Source: Clusia tigrina (lineage: Eukaryota; Arthropoda; Insecta; Diptera; Clusiidae). From it: a stretch of DNA of 64,000 nucleotides. The stretch's first letter is position 1; every line of letters starts with the position of its first letter. The translations under genes were made by a program, and so were the position numbers. The notes under the pieces are model-generated. The model saw only the letters and a list, made by a program, of their open reading frames with translations. It ran no database searches and was not told the DNA's origin. The DNA is taken from contig OV050030.1 in the NCBI GenBank assembly GCA_920105625.2, forward strand, positions 345,712,977 to 345,776,976, written 5' to 3'. Positions 11,831 to 22,439 of the stretch are shown here, piece by piece.

Positions 11831-12659
11831 AATTTGCGCTCTGTTTTCACGGAATGGCCCCGTTACGACGATTATTATGGCTATGAATTAGTGATTTTAT
11901 TAAAAATGCTTTCTTTATACGAATGAGAAGAGTTCCTTCTTGAAAATAAGGAAATCTTATTAATTGTGTTCTATTTTATTACGCATTTTTGGCTATATAT
12001 ATCCAACTATGGGATCCAATAAGGGGGATCCACGAGAACATCTAACATCGAACTACTGTTCATAAAATAGTCAACAGAATACAAGAACGTCAACCTATCT
12101 TCTGCCTTGAACTGGAGCCAGACGCAAGTCTGTTGAAAAAGGAAACGGAACAATTACAATAGAAAATACATTCTTGAAGAGGCTGAGTTCTAACTTCTGA
12201 TTGGCACAGCGGTCGTATTCCAGAAGCATATGTTTATTAAAGAATACTTATTTTGGTATAATATGATTAAACGAGTTTTTGTTTGTTTTGCGTTGTATTA
12301 ATATCGTTTGCATCATGCTGATTAATATTTCAAAAGAACTTGATATGTCTGCTGTAACAAGGGATCTTGCAGGCCCCATTATTCTCGTTTTTTCTCACAT
12401 TTTTGTGAATTGATTGAGCTACGGGAGTTGAATTACATTGTATTTTGTATCAAATTCAATGAGTTGAGGGAAAGAATAGTCTGAATTAATTTTTTGTGAT
12501 GTAAAACAAGTTTTAGAGTATTATTTATAGATTTATATACACCATAGCCCTAATAATTTGCTGTGTTATTCTCGCCATAATTGATTCCTTTTTAAAATTT
12601 TTTATTGTCATAATTTTTATTTAAGATTTGCGCAGATCGCCACAAATCACTCAAATAGT
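11831..12659. other. Unassigned stretch
   Basis: AT-rich, no convincing ORF or repeat. A near-palindromic GGATCC-containing segment (12010-12032) was noted but not interpreted. Confidence 0.3.
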
Positions 12660-13990
12660 TCGAGATGTTCTAATTATTTTTGCCCCAGGAGTGAAATGTG
12701 ACCCAAATTGTCAATAATATAGTCACACAAAAGCTTATTGCCAGAGAAGGCCTAAATGCTAAGCTCAACGATGTCAAATGAATGCTATATCAAGAAAATC
12801 AACCTTCTAACTATAAGGGATGCTCTATTTAAACAGCGCTGCAAAGTGAAAAATATATTTATCCAAAGTAAAACACTGGCTGAAATTAGACATCTCCCTT
12901 AGAAAATCAAAAACTATAAATACAAAACTTTTCTGAAGTAGTTGAGGGGGAAGCTAATTCAAGCAGCATAAATTCAAATGCTAATAACGCATCGTTAGAA
13001 CTAATCGCAAATACCACTGAATTATTGTGCCTTTAAAAATTGAAAATAACATCAGATAGTTATCTTACTTTTTTCTGAAAGAAACACTTTGATCGAATAC
13101 AACATAAAATTTTTACAAAAGAATGCATGCCAATGGCTCCACTCATGATGGATTGGCGATAATAATAAAAAGAAATATAAAACATTCTGGATCTACTAAT
13201 TTCCAGACAAAAAATATGATAATAAGTGTTCTAGCAAGTTTTAAGAACAGCTTAAGATATGACTTTATAATCAATACACTTGTAAAACAGGAACCTATTT
13301 CATGTATAACGCTTTTAAAAATAAATTGGTGCCGACTCGAAACCTTATGGTCCAATCAGCTTGGTTGCATTGTTTCAAGAAGCTTATACCCATTGTTGAA
13401 GCGAAAAAATTATTCCAAAACATAAATTTGGATTTATGAAGAATCATGGCACAATTGAACGTATCATTAGGCTCGACCGCCAAAAGCTACAAAAAGAAAC
13501 GATTGTGTACAGCAGCTTTTTTTGATATAGGAATTCCAAACCTTTAGTGGTATGTGTATGGTATGAGGGATTATATTATAATTAATTGAGTATAGTTCCA
13601 GTGAATATTCATCTTTTCAATAAGTCCTATCTAGCTAAATGGAATTTTTACATCAATCGATGGCGGGGTTCTTCAAAGAAGTAGTCTTGAACCAATTTTG
13701 TGTGTTTTATTCACGTCAGACATTCCTGCATCAAATAACATCGTTGTAGGCACTTTCGGAGAATATACGGCTGTTGTCACACAAAGATGTCCTTATTGCA
13801 GCTAAAAAATAGCATGAAAGCTTCGATGACACCACGAAAATAACTCTGTTCATGTAAGTTATACGTTAAGAAATATTACTTAAGTGACCGAGGCCAAGTA
13901 GCGGGGAATATGTCGTATTCGGCGGATAAAATGAAAGCCTCACATACATAGGAACTCGCTAAAGGGAAAACTAAGCGATTAAAATTTCGT
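12660..13990 (+). pseudogene. Highly degenerate Jockey-type LINE, copy B
   Basis: Collinear with copy A (5180-7163): the CCCCAGGAGTGAAATG block (12688), the ATTCAAATGCTAATAAC block (about 12970), an endonuclease piece (HANGSTHDGLAIIIK, 13126-13170), the RT fingers region (13330-13480), motif B (near 13660-13690) and a degraded motif C (near 13760). Several internal gaps relative to copy A. No long ORF survives. Confidence 0.65.
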
Positions 13991-14102
13991 GAAACATTCT
14001 GCTTTACCAATGCCTATGATTTGATAGGTTACTCTGAAAAACGAAGTTCGGTTTCATCATTGTAAAAAATCTCGTATTTATTAGTAGTATTAGCCAATAC
14101 GG

Positions 14103-14663
14103 TTGTAAGAATAGGTTCCATTGCAATGCCGAAACGTCCCCGCGAAAACGCAGAAGACGACGGAACCCGACGAGCCGAGCGGTACCCAAAATGCAGAAGG
14201 TGGATGCGGCAACGGCAACGGCGGCCATGGTGAAGTCCGCCGCAGCTAACAATACCACCCAGACGTAAGTGAGTAAACCCGATGCAGTGGTGAAAAAGCC
14301 AGAGTGGACGGTGGTTCGTGCTCGCCCCCGGGCAAAGCCAAAGACACTACTTAAAGCGAAGCCGACCAGACCTAGCGCGATTGTCATCAAGGGAACGGGG
14401 TGACATCCTATGCGGAGATCTTGCGGATTATAAAGACGGAGCCGCGCCATGGGGAATTGGGCGAAAGGGTCCAGAAGACCGCGAAAAGTGAGCTGCTACT
14501 TGAATTTGCCACGACAGCGGATCCAAAGACGGTCACTCTGTGGGAAGCGGTATCAAATACACTGGGGACTAGCGTGGAGGTGCGTCAACTCACCCAGGAA
14601 ACGCTGCTTGAAGTAAAGGATCTGGACGAGATTACCACAGCAGAGGCGATTCACCACAGCTGA
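14103..14663 (+). pseudogene. R1-type ORF1 (gag) C-terminal fragment
   Basis: Basic, Ala-rich N-terminal part (14120-14390), then the open frame 14400-14663. This contains TSYAEILRIIKTEP, then KSELLLEF, ending with VRQLTQETLLEVKDLDEITT. These three blocks occur in this order in R1 gag proteins before the CCHC knuckles, which are missing here. A frameshift near 14390 separates the basic part from the block. Confidence 0.7.
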
Positions 14664-14859
14664 GCACCATCGAAAAGCTCCTCGTGACGGCGATTAGGTC
14701 CCTTTGGAAAGCGTACGGTGGAACGCAAACGGCAATAATCAATATGTAACGAGTTTCCCTGCAAAAACACCAGGAATGTACTAAAGAAGGTATTTAAACA
14801 AGAGCAGCAGATTCGCTGAATTATGCGCACAGGTTGAAGATGAACCATGGCGCATGGCA

Positions 14860-16840
14860 TATAGGCTTGTCATGCGAAAATTGCCCTGCTGCAGGCAGCC
14901 GGCTCCAACCTATCCAATTTTGCTCAGACGTATAGTGGCACAGCTCTTTCCATTACAGAATTATGCCCATACGAGCTCCCTCTCGAGCAAATGGAGGAAT
15001 GCATACCCAGTATAACTATAGATGAGATGTTGCTGGCGCTTGGGAAGTTTGGAGAACAGAAAGTACTTGGCCCAGATGGAATCCCCAACTGAGTGCTCAA
15101 AAACTGCAGCTGCACTGAACCAAGAGCCACTGAGGCAAATGTACGACGCCAGCCTGAGAGAAGGCATTTCCCACTGACATGGAAGATGCAACGACTGCTA
15201 CTAGCGCTGAAAGCCGACAAATGAACAGAGGACCCTTCAGCGTACCGCCCGCTCTGCATGTTAAATACGGCAGGAAAAGTTCTGGAGCGGATAATCTGTG
15301 ACAGGATTGATGAGGCCATTACAAAATCTGGAGTGCTTTCAAAACGACAGTATGGCTTCCGGAAGGCGAGATCCACCTTGGACGCCATCAACGAACTTGT
15401 CCAGACGGCCAAAAAAGCGATCCAGGGGAAACGATGGAGGGGTGGAACCAAGAGGTATTGCCTTGTGGTCACCCTAGAAGTCAAAAACGCCTTCAACTCT
15501 GCTAAATGGGAACGCATAGCCTGCACGTTAGCAGAGTTTGGGGTACCCATCTACGTGGGGCGAATGATTGTCTGCTACTTCAGGGTAAGGATCCTGCACT
15601 TCCAGTCCGAAAATGATGTGGAGTCGCACTAGATTATCGGAGGAGTTCCCCAGGGATCGGTGCTTGGACCGTTACTGTGGAATGCTATGTACGACCCCAT
15701 CCTCCGCGTACAAGTCCCCGATGGTGTCAAAATCATCGGATACGCGGACGACATAGCATTGGTAATCACAGCGAAATGCTTGAAGGAAGTAGTAGCAGAG
15801 GCCAACCGAACCGTCGGTAGATGGTTTGCAATCGTTGGATTTAACTTGGCTGAACATAAGACCGAGGCAATCCTGGTTTCAAGCCGCAGGGTCTTGGAGG
15901 TAGTGGAAATAAGAGTTGGTGGATGGACCATAACCATGATTCCACACTTCAAGTAACTTGGTATGTCGATAGACGCGCGGCTTACCTTCAAAGAACATCA
16001 GCGGGGCGTAGGAGATGAGGTAGCACACACACGTTCTCTCTTATGTAGTATGATGCCTAACGTGGGAGGACCCAGACAGTGGACAAGGCGGCTCATCGCC
16101 GGCTTTGTCAGATCCATTATTCTCTATGGGGCGCGAATATGGGCCGAAAACGCGGATGTGAAGGCTTACGTCCGCACCATTGAGGCAGCATACAGTAGAA
16201 GTGCACTACGAGTGATCTGCTCATACCGCACCGTGTCCACAGATGCCACCTTGGTGATAGCCGGCATGACTCCCCTGAACCTGCTAGCGAAAGAAGCGAT
16301 GAACCACTACTACTCCAAAGGGACACACGCGAAAATTGTAGAAGAGCTCGTTGCAATTGTAAAGCGGAGACACTTCAAGAGTGGCAAGCCCAGTGGGACA
16401 CATCTTCAAAAGGCCGCTGGACAAAATGGCAGCTCCTTAACATTCAGCAATGGGTCAGCAGGTCACATGGTGAGGGGAAATAGAACGTTACACAATTGCT
16501 GACAGGTCATGGCGGTTTTCGGGCATACCTGCACAGATTCCACTTGAAGGAACTGTGCAAACTGTGGAGGTACAGAGATAGAAGATGCCAAACATGTCTT
16601 CTCTATCTCCCACGTTATGAAAGTTCTAGAGTGGCACTACAAGGAGTGTGTGGAGCGCCCGTGATGCCCGATAACATAGTGCAGCATATACTCGAGAGCC
16701 CGGATAAATGGGCTGCGGTGTGTGACACTACCGCCGCCATTATGAATAACCTCCACTACCTGGAGTGGCGAAGACGCCAATGGGAAATAGGTTGGAGGGG
16801 TCCGCTGACCATACTACCCAACGGTCTTCATGGAAAAGTA
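14860..16840 (+). pseudogene. R1-type reverse transcriptase with C-terminal zinc zone
   Basis: Blocks in order: a pre-RT region (14900-15090, with a TGA near 15090), AYRPLCMLNTAGKVLERI, QYGFRKARSTLDAI, motif A VVTLEVKNAFNSA, motif B GGVPQGSVLGPLLWN and motif C IGYADDIALVI (15735-15765). The thumb and C-terminal HGGFRAYLHRF block (near 16505) follow. Two later in-frame stops are visible: TAG at about 15630 before motif B, and TAA at about 15956 in the thumb. Motif A carries Glu where the family has the catalytic Asp. A shift near 16496 moves the C-terminal Cys/His part to another frame. Not functional. Confidence 0.8.
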
Positions 16841-16919
16841 TTACCTTCCGGCGGTCCCGAGGTGGGAGGCTGCGATTGAGTTGGTTTTAGTGGGTAAGAA
16901 TGGGCCGGGACCACCTACA

Positions 16920-17960
16920 GGTACCGATAGTGGACGCCGACTTAAACACAGGCAAGGAAGCCTAGGAAGGATGGGTAGGTTGCTACAAATGGTAATAGAC
17001 CATGTTGTAGACATCCCGACAGCAGACCCGAAGGTGCCGCTCCCCGGATTGGACGCGGGCTAAATTAGGTACAGGGTAATCAAATGCGAGGCTGTATCTC
17101 CAATCTATGAGTGACTGGTAGGTTATTAATGGGGACGCTCCGCAAAAAACAAGCATTTCCTTCCTCCTGGTCATAAATGAGGAAAGATTACCCGCCTTGG
17201 AGAAGGCAGAAAATAAACTTCGTTTCCGCATAAGGCACGGGGAAGTTAAATACTTTGCGCTCCTCCCACCCGGAAAAGTAGGAGGAAGAGGTCGCTGATG
17301 TTGAAAAGTTGTAGGACAACATGAGGCTATACGACCAGGAGCCACCCCATGATTTCAAAAATGGTGTTCAAAGTTGTCCAGGTAAAGTTGGCAACAGACA
17401 ACCTTGCCGTCCTACTATCGGAGGAAGACGTGTATAGTGCCATCGTCCACGACCCATGGATGCGGGGCACTGAGGTGAAGGGGGTTCTGCGAAGTGACTA
17501 TAACCATTTATATAAAAGAACGCAGGTTAAACGTCGTGAATAGTTGCGTAAAGACATTTGAATATATATCTCTTACCTGATCACAGCACGAGTGACACCA
17601 CGGTGGTTGAGCTAGAAACGGCAGATGGGGCTAAGCTGACAATAGTCATGACATATATGGAGCACGATAGACCCGCCCCCTGACGAAGTTAGGAACGTTG
17701 TTGCCGACGACAGTTCTACAGTGCTGATAGGGTGTGATGCCAATGCGAGGCACACTATATGGGGAAGCACTGAAATCAATTAATGGGCTGAGTGATTGTG
17801 TATAATAGGGATAATACCACCACTTTTTTCTTCCCTGGCAAAGATGGCTTAGATGGGTGGGAGGAAGCGCTGGATGTTACACTATTTTCTGAAAATAACC
17901 TAATCAGAGTGGGAAAATGGAGAGTGTACAAAGAGAGATTCTTTTCTGATCACTCGTGGA
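16920..17960 (+). pseudogene. LOA-like LINE fragment: ORF1 end and endonuclease
   Basis: 17165-17260 reads FLLVINEERLPALEKAE, an ORF1 end. ORF2 starts near 17352 with FKVVQVKLATDNLAVLLSEE, the usual N-terminal strand of LINE endonucleases, and a degenerate HDPWMRG in place of QEPW. The block LIGCDANARHTIWGS (about 17725-17770), then ALDVTLFSENN and RFFSDHSWI (SDH triad) follow. Shifts near 17545, 17690 and 17790. Distinct from the LOA copy at 33.7 kb. Confidence 0.65.
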
Positions 17961-17964
17961 TATA

Positions 17965-18420
17965 ATATGAATAAAATATTTGGCAGAGACACTTCAACCT
18001 TATCGTAATCCAAAAGTTTGGAATACCAACAAAGCTTATCAGCCTTATAGCACGTTTGTATCGCATATGTCTTAGCGGGACATTAAACAACATATCTACA
18101 CAGCTGCTTGCATTCGTCGACGACATTGAGCTGAAACATCAACAGTTTGAAGGAAAATTTCCAACGTTTAGCGGCTGCGTAATAAACGGGGCTCCGTGTC
18201 AACAAAAAGAAAACTAAATACATCCACACAAGCAACAAACACAGAAGCATGGAGATATCCTTATTAATTGGACCATGCGAATTCGACTAAATACATCCAC
18301 ACAAGCAACAAACACAGAAGCATGGAGATATCCTTATTAATTGGACCATACGAATTCGAAAATGTTAGGATCAACAGTCACCATCGAACTACCAGTGAAC
18401 GAGGTGTCGGCGAAAGAATA
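17965..18420 (+). pseudogene. RTE-like reverse transcriptase fragment
   Basis: Reads FGIPTKLISLIARLY, then LLAFVDDIEL (motif C, FVDD), then GLRVNKKK-like and TKYIHTSNKHRSMEISL, which are typical of RTE-clade RT around and after the YADD box. Motif B is deleted (a direct jump from ISTQ to LLAF). It contains a 73-bp tandem duplication. Confidence 0.6.
18214..18359 (+). repeat. 73-bp tandem duplication inside the RTE relic
   Basis: Two adjacent copies, 18214-18286 and 18287-18359, both beginning CTAAATACATCCACACAAGC and differing by one clear substitution (CCATGCGAA versus CCATACGAA). This is a recent local duplication. Confidence 0.9.
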
Positions 18421-18855
18421 CAGTGTAATCCCACTACTTGGAATTTCCTGTTTTCTCCTAAAGTCGGATAGCGGCACTGGCAGTATTTTGCCCTAAGCGC
18501 AAATGCGGACTTGGACAAATAGCCGAAAGCACTTGAATATTCTTCGCAAACCGATTTCCGCGAGGAGAAATGAAAGAGATTGAGTTCAGTTCAATTCTAA
18601 TTTTATTCTTGGATTGAGGGTTCTTTTATATCCTCATATCCCAGATTTTTATTTACAATAATTCCTCTTACATAATGTATACAATTCTTCCATAATATTT
18701 CTAATAAAGTTTGGTGTCAGTATGTAAGTGTATATGTATGTCATGCGTCGCATTACAGTTCACTGCAAGTATTGCTGACCGTCGCACTTTACAAAGTATA
18801 TATCAATTGTTGTAGCAATGGTCGATTTGAGTGTCTGTTGCTTGTGGCCGTGGTG
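18421..18855. repeat. LTR-like insertion splitting the RTE relic
   Basis: Sits between the RTE RT part (ends about 18420) and the RTE C-terminal part (starts about 18856), so it looks like an insertion. Composition resembles a dipteran LTR. I could not find clean TG/CA ends or a target duplication, so the identification is tentative. Confidence 0.3.
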
Positions 18856-19385
18856 ATAGTGTTGTACCACTACATCAGGCAGGGAACAAGGCAGAGACAG
18901 ACTTCGAGTCTTCGGAAGAAAGGTTCTGCGCAGAATACTCGGCGCTGTTAGAGTAGGTGGCGGAACATACAGAAAACGATACAACGAAGGTTGCTGGCGC
19001 GAACTAAAGACATTAAGATTATAGACTTCATCAAACGGCTAAACTGGGGTGACCACGTACTGCGAATGAGTCACAACGTATCATCGAGATGAATATACAG
19101 CAATTTAATCACTATAAATAAAAAGTAAGAATGAAGTAGACGACGAGGCAAACTACATCGTTTTCAGAAATTGATGACAATTGCAAAAGATCGCGACGTC
19201 TGCAAGCTAATATTGTGGGCGGTTAAGGTTCAACTAGGATGATAATTGAATATATAGAATCATTGCTTCATAAGCTAGATAAAGGGTTTCTGGAGATCGC
19301 ATCAAATTTAAAGCAGGATTAAAAGAATGGCGTAGTAATATGGCAAGCAAAAGAAAATGTTATACTTTACATATTAAAACGTGAT
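18856..19385 (+). repeat. RTE-like LINE C-terminal tail, copy 2
   Basis: Second copy of the 10613-11170 segment, with shared blocks CAGGCAGGGAACAAGGCAGA, AGAAAACGATACAACGAAG and AAGATCGCGACGTCTGCA. Frame fragments repeat the VLRRILG and GDHVLRMS blocks with stops. It lies downstream of the RTE RT fragment, so it may be the same original insertion split by 18421-18855. Confidence 0.65.
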
Positions 19386-19394
19386 TGCATACCG

Positions 19395-20185
19395 AAACGT
19401 AATTGGATTTGCAAACACAAGGGCTTAAAGCGGAGCTGCAGATGCGATTAAGAACCGCTTTAGAGGAGCAGGGTATAGAAGTCGATGAGCATGAATTCCA
19501 ATGTGAAGAGCCGATGACATCTCGACACGAAGAAACACCCTAAGAAACTAACACGGGTAACTTTGACATGAGTGCACTTATCGGGGTAATACAGATGCAG
19601 TTACAACAAAGTGCTCAAGCAGCCGAAGAGAGGATGCAGCAGCAGTTACAACAAAATTCTCAAGCAGCCGATGAGCAGATGCAGTTCCGATATGAGAAGA
19701 TGCAGCAGCAGTTACAACAAAATGCTGAATCCGTCGAAAAGAGTTTTGCATTCTTCGAAAAGAGTATTGCATCCGTCAAACAAGCAGTCAAAGAAGATGT
19801 CAAAGAACATTTGGAATAGCAGCTACAGAAAAGCGAGGACAAGTTGCAGCAGCGGTGAGAGCAGAGTGAAACACGGCTTGTTCTACTAGCAGAACAAAAC
19901 TCACAGCAGATGAAAGAAATGTCCGAGATGGTAGACAGGAAAGTTTGTGAAATTGAGACACAGCATGAATCATTCGAAAAATTTGTAGAACAAAAAATCA
20001 TTGCGAACGAGCAAAAGCTGAACGAATTTAAGCTACAAATAGAGCAAAGAATTCACCTACTACAGGAAGGTGCATTGCCTATGCCAGCTTTATCCTCAAT
20101 AAAACTGAAACCTCCTACCTATGATGGAACCACGATATTTAGCTTCTTCAGAATACAGTTCGTGACTACCGCTAGCACAAATGGT
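19395..20185 (+). pseudogene. Gypsy gag, coiled-coil type
   Basis: The N-terminal block QGLKAELQMRLRTALEEQGI resembles the SAP-like start of this gag group. Then come two Gln-rich repeats (LQQSAQAAEERMQQQ and LQQNSQAADEQMQ) and a long coiled-coil region to about 20080. The core start IKLKPPTYDGTTIF (20101-20142) follows. Stops at 19817-19819 and near 19856 split the frame. The core is cut after about 20185 by mariner sequence. Confidence 0.7.
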
Positions 20186-20804
20186 TCCCGAAAAATGGAT
20201 CAAAGAATTTGTATCAAATTTTGTGTGATAAACAACATAGAGTGCGCGGAAGTATTCCAACTGTTGACTGTTGCATACGCGAAGCTACTTTGGACAAAAG
20301 CAACGTTTATCGGTGGTACAAAATATTGTCAAAGGGCCGAGAAGATGTTTTCAAAAAAATTCGCAATTTCCTAGTGGTAATCCGCCAGAAACGCCCGGAT
20401 TTGTGGAAGAATAAAAATTGGTTTTTGCATCATGATAATGCCCCTCCACACATCTTTACTTGTGCGCGAATTTTTGGCCCAAAACAACACTGTAATAATG
20501 CCGCAGTCACTATATTCCCCAAACCTGGCCCCCTGTGAATTTTTCTTGTTCCCGAAATTGAAAAGGCCCTTGAAAGGACGACGCTACGCCAGTATTGAGG
20601 TGATAGACAAAAATCTAAGACAAGCTAAAACACGTCCACGCACAATAGCTGTCAAAAACTGACTGAACATTCAAAATGGCCGAGATTAACAACATAAGTG
20701 AGGGCCATGAGTACCAACATAACGGCAAAAAAAATCGAAATTCGAACATCTGTAGCCCGCGAAAATTCTAAGTTGCCGATACTTTTTGAACAAACCTCGT
20801 ATAT
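20186..20804 (+). mobile_element. Internally deleted mariner (DD34D) remnant
   Basis: Begins in the transposase N-terminus (MDQRICIKFCV, 20195) and the HTH region (SNVYRWYKILSKGRED). It then jumps to the C-terminal half (RQKRPDLWKNKNWFLHHDNAPPH, seen in two overlapping frames) and ends with the SPNLAPCEFFLFPKLKRP block. The 3' terminal repeat ACTTTTTGAACAAACCTCGT lies at about 20783-20804. The last catalytic Asp reads Glu. The 5' terminal repeat is absent, and the gag frame runs straight into the transposase start. Confidence 0.75.
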
Positions 20805-21400
20805 GGAGACAGTAGCTAGCGCTTTGTTATCAGAGACAGCAGCTCAATTATGCTAGCCAGTATGCAGAACCCATCAGGTAAGAGTTGAAAGCGGACAATG
20901 CGTCACGGGGAATTGCTTTACCTGCGGTGATGTTGAGCGCATGGCTTGTGATTATCAGTCGAGACGAAATCGTTATGCAACACTCCCGCCGGTAACGCAA
21001 GACAAAGTCCGAAGTAGGGAATCGGAAAAGTTGTCAAGCCGGCAAATGAATGGACTCCCACAATGATGGCCCAAGAATCGTTTCTCAGATGGCACGGAAA
21101 ATAAACAGCCTAACTGTCGACAGTGTAATAAACAGAAGAAAAATTGTGGTAACATTGGATACGGGTGCATCACATTCCATAATCAGAAGGGATCTCGATC
21201 GGGGAATCAAGCCGTTGTGGGAATAAGTTTGCGTACGGCAACTGGAAATGATGCACCGGTATTTGGAAAGTTACACGAAAAATAACTATCGGCACCACAA
21301 CAATGACGCGTGTTTGTAGCATATTTTAGATGCAGTAATCTTAGGTGTGGATTTTATGATACGGAATGGAGTCTCGGTAGATTTGAAAAGCCGAGTGCTG
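20805..21400 (+). pseudogene. Gypsy gag zinc knuckle and aspartic protease relic
   Basis: A degenerate knuckle (CFTCGDVERMACDY) near 20920-20960 is followed by the protease: RKIVVTLDTGASHSIIRRD at about 21135-21190 carries the DTG catalytic triad. A shift follows, and a flap-like VILGVDFMIRNGV block lies at about 21332-21373. No RT follows. Confidence 0.7.
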
Positions 21401-21479
21401 AAATATGCGTACACCGAAATAACGTTATTCATTGGTGAAGATTAGTGTGCAGGTTTTAAAGAAGCCATTGTATCGCGGC

Positions 21480-22023
21480 GGACAAAAACCACACCCAAGT
21501 CAGAGGCAGTTATGCGGGCCAAAATGGGCAGAGATGTTGGGAAGCACAAGAGCCGAATCGTACTGGAAAAAGTAGTGAATATTCCAAATACCGCTAAAAC
21601 CATAGCAAAAGCGAAAATAATTGGAAATTGCCAGGCAACCTCAGCCATTGAAAACTGGGAGAAGCAACCGCTAGACACGAAAAGCAAGATACGAGCTAAT
21701 AAAAAGGTGCCCGACGATCTGGCGAAAGAATGGACTAAAAAATCATCTACAACACTTCCATGCAGCAGTTGTATACCTGAAAAAAAAGAACAGTTGAATG
21801 AAATTCATGGAAACAGCAGAAATCGTACACAACTGATTAGTGATAAAATGAAAGCCAGATATGATGTACGAGCAAACTCCAAGGGATTTCAGGAAGGGCA
21901 TCTAGTTATGCTTCATAAAGGAAAAAGGGATTATCGACAAAACTGCAAACACAATGGGAAGGTCCTTGTAAGGTGATAAAGCGGATCAAAGATGTAGTCT
22001 ACCGCATCCAGTTGACGAGAAAT
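21480..22023 (+). pseudogene. Gypsy integrase C-terminal fragment
   Basis: The open frame 21512-21976 ends with DKMKARYDVRANSKGFQ and EGHLVMLHKGK, the small barrel-like C-terminal domain of gypsy integrases. A shift at about 21970 continues into VIKRIKDVVYRIQL. The HHCC and DDE parts are missing, so about the first two-thirds of the integrase and the entire RT are deleted. Confidence 0.7.
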
Positions 22024-22150
22024 GTCAGGATGGGAGAAGGAACCCCACTTGAAAATTGTTTTCCCGTTGGACGTATTTAGATAGGGAAAAGCATGCATTA
22101 ACGACTGCTATTTTTTATATTGCTTAGAACACCATTTTTGACTCATTCTT
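22023..22150 (+). repeat. Gypsy 3' end/LTR fragment
   Basis: Directly follows the integrase C-terminus and matches 11637-11830. The other LTR is not recognisable, so the true LTR limits are unknown. Confidence 0.5.
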
Positions 22151-22167
22151 TGTCTACTGTGAATAAA

Positions 22168-22430
22168 CTGTTGGCTACAGCATAATTGTAATCCATGGGA
22201 GCAGGTTGTAACTGTTGTTACTTTGCTTTCCAATAAATTAAATAACACACAGTTATAATTATAATACGATTTTTTGAACTCGACAAAGACAAAGACGATC
22301 GTAAGCAAATTAAAAAAAAGCAAAAAAATACGTTAGTTACAAAAAAAATAGGAAGGCAAAACAATGAAATTACATGATGCAGGGCTGCAACTATATCTTG
22401 AGTGAGTTTTTGCAGGGTTCCATTTCAACA
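22168..22430 (-). repeat. Copia 3' LTR
   Basis: On the minus strand the purine tract AAGGAGGAG (22439-22431) is followed by TGTTGAAATGG, a good LTR start. A matching CAACA end occurs at about 22168, and another candidate end is near 22212. The exact left end is uncertain because the second LTR is not in the window. Confidence 0.6.
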
Positions 22431-22439
22431 CTCCTCCTT

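Larger units (their letters stand above)
14090..16895 (+). mobile_element. R1-clade LINE relic
   Basis: A GC-richer block with a gag C-terminal piece joined to the RT. The gag zinc knuckles and the whole endonuclease are deleted. The RT is followed by a C-terminal Cys/His zone, as in R1. R1 elements normally sit in 28S rDNA, but no rDNA is visible here, so this is a dispersed relative or relic. Confidence 0.75.
19386..22150 (+). mobile_element. Ty3/gypsy relic with RT deleted and a mariner inside
   Basis: Order: gag (19395-20185), mariner remnant (20186-20804), gag end and protease (20805-21400), integrase C-terminal part (21480-22023), 3' end/LTR-like sequence (22023-22141). Reverse transcriptase, RNase H and the integrase catalytic core are missing. 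Confidence 0.75.

Noticed and set aside
14004..15550. Long minus-strand frames at 14004-14450 and 14924-15550
   Set aside because: Antisense shadows of the R1 gag and RT. The plus strand carries the conserved motifs.
14090..16895. R1 element as evidence of a 28S rDNA unit
   Set aside because: No rRNA gene sequence flanks it; both sides are other transposon relics.
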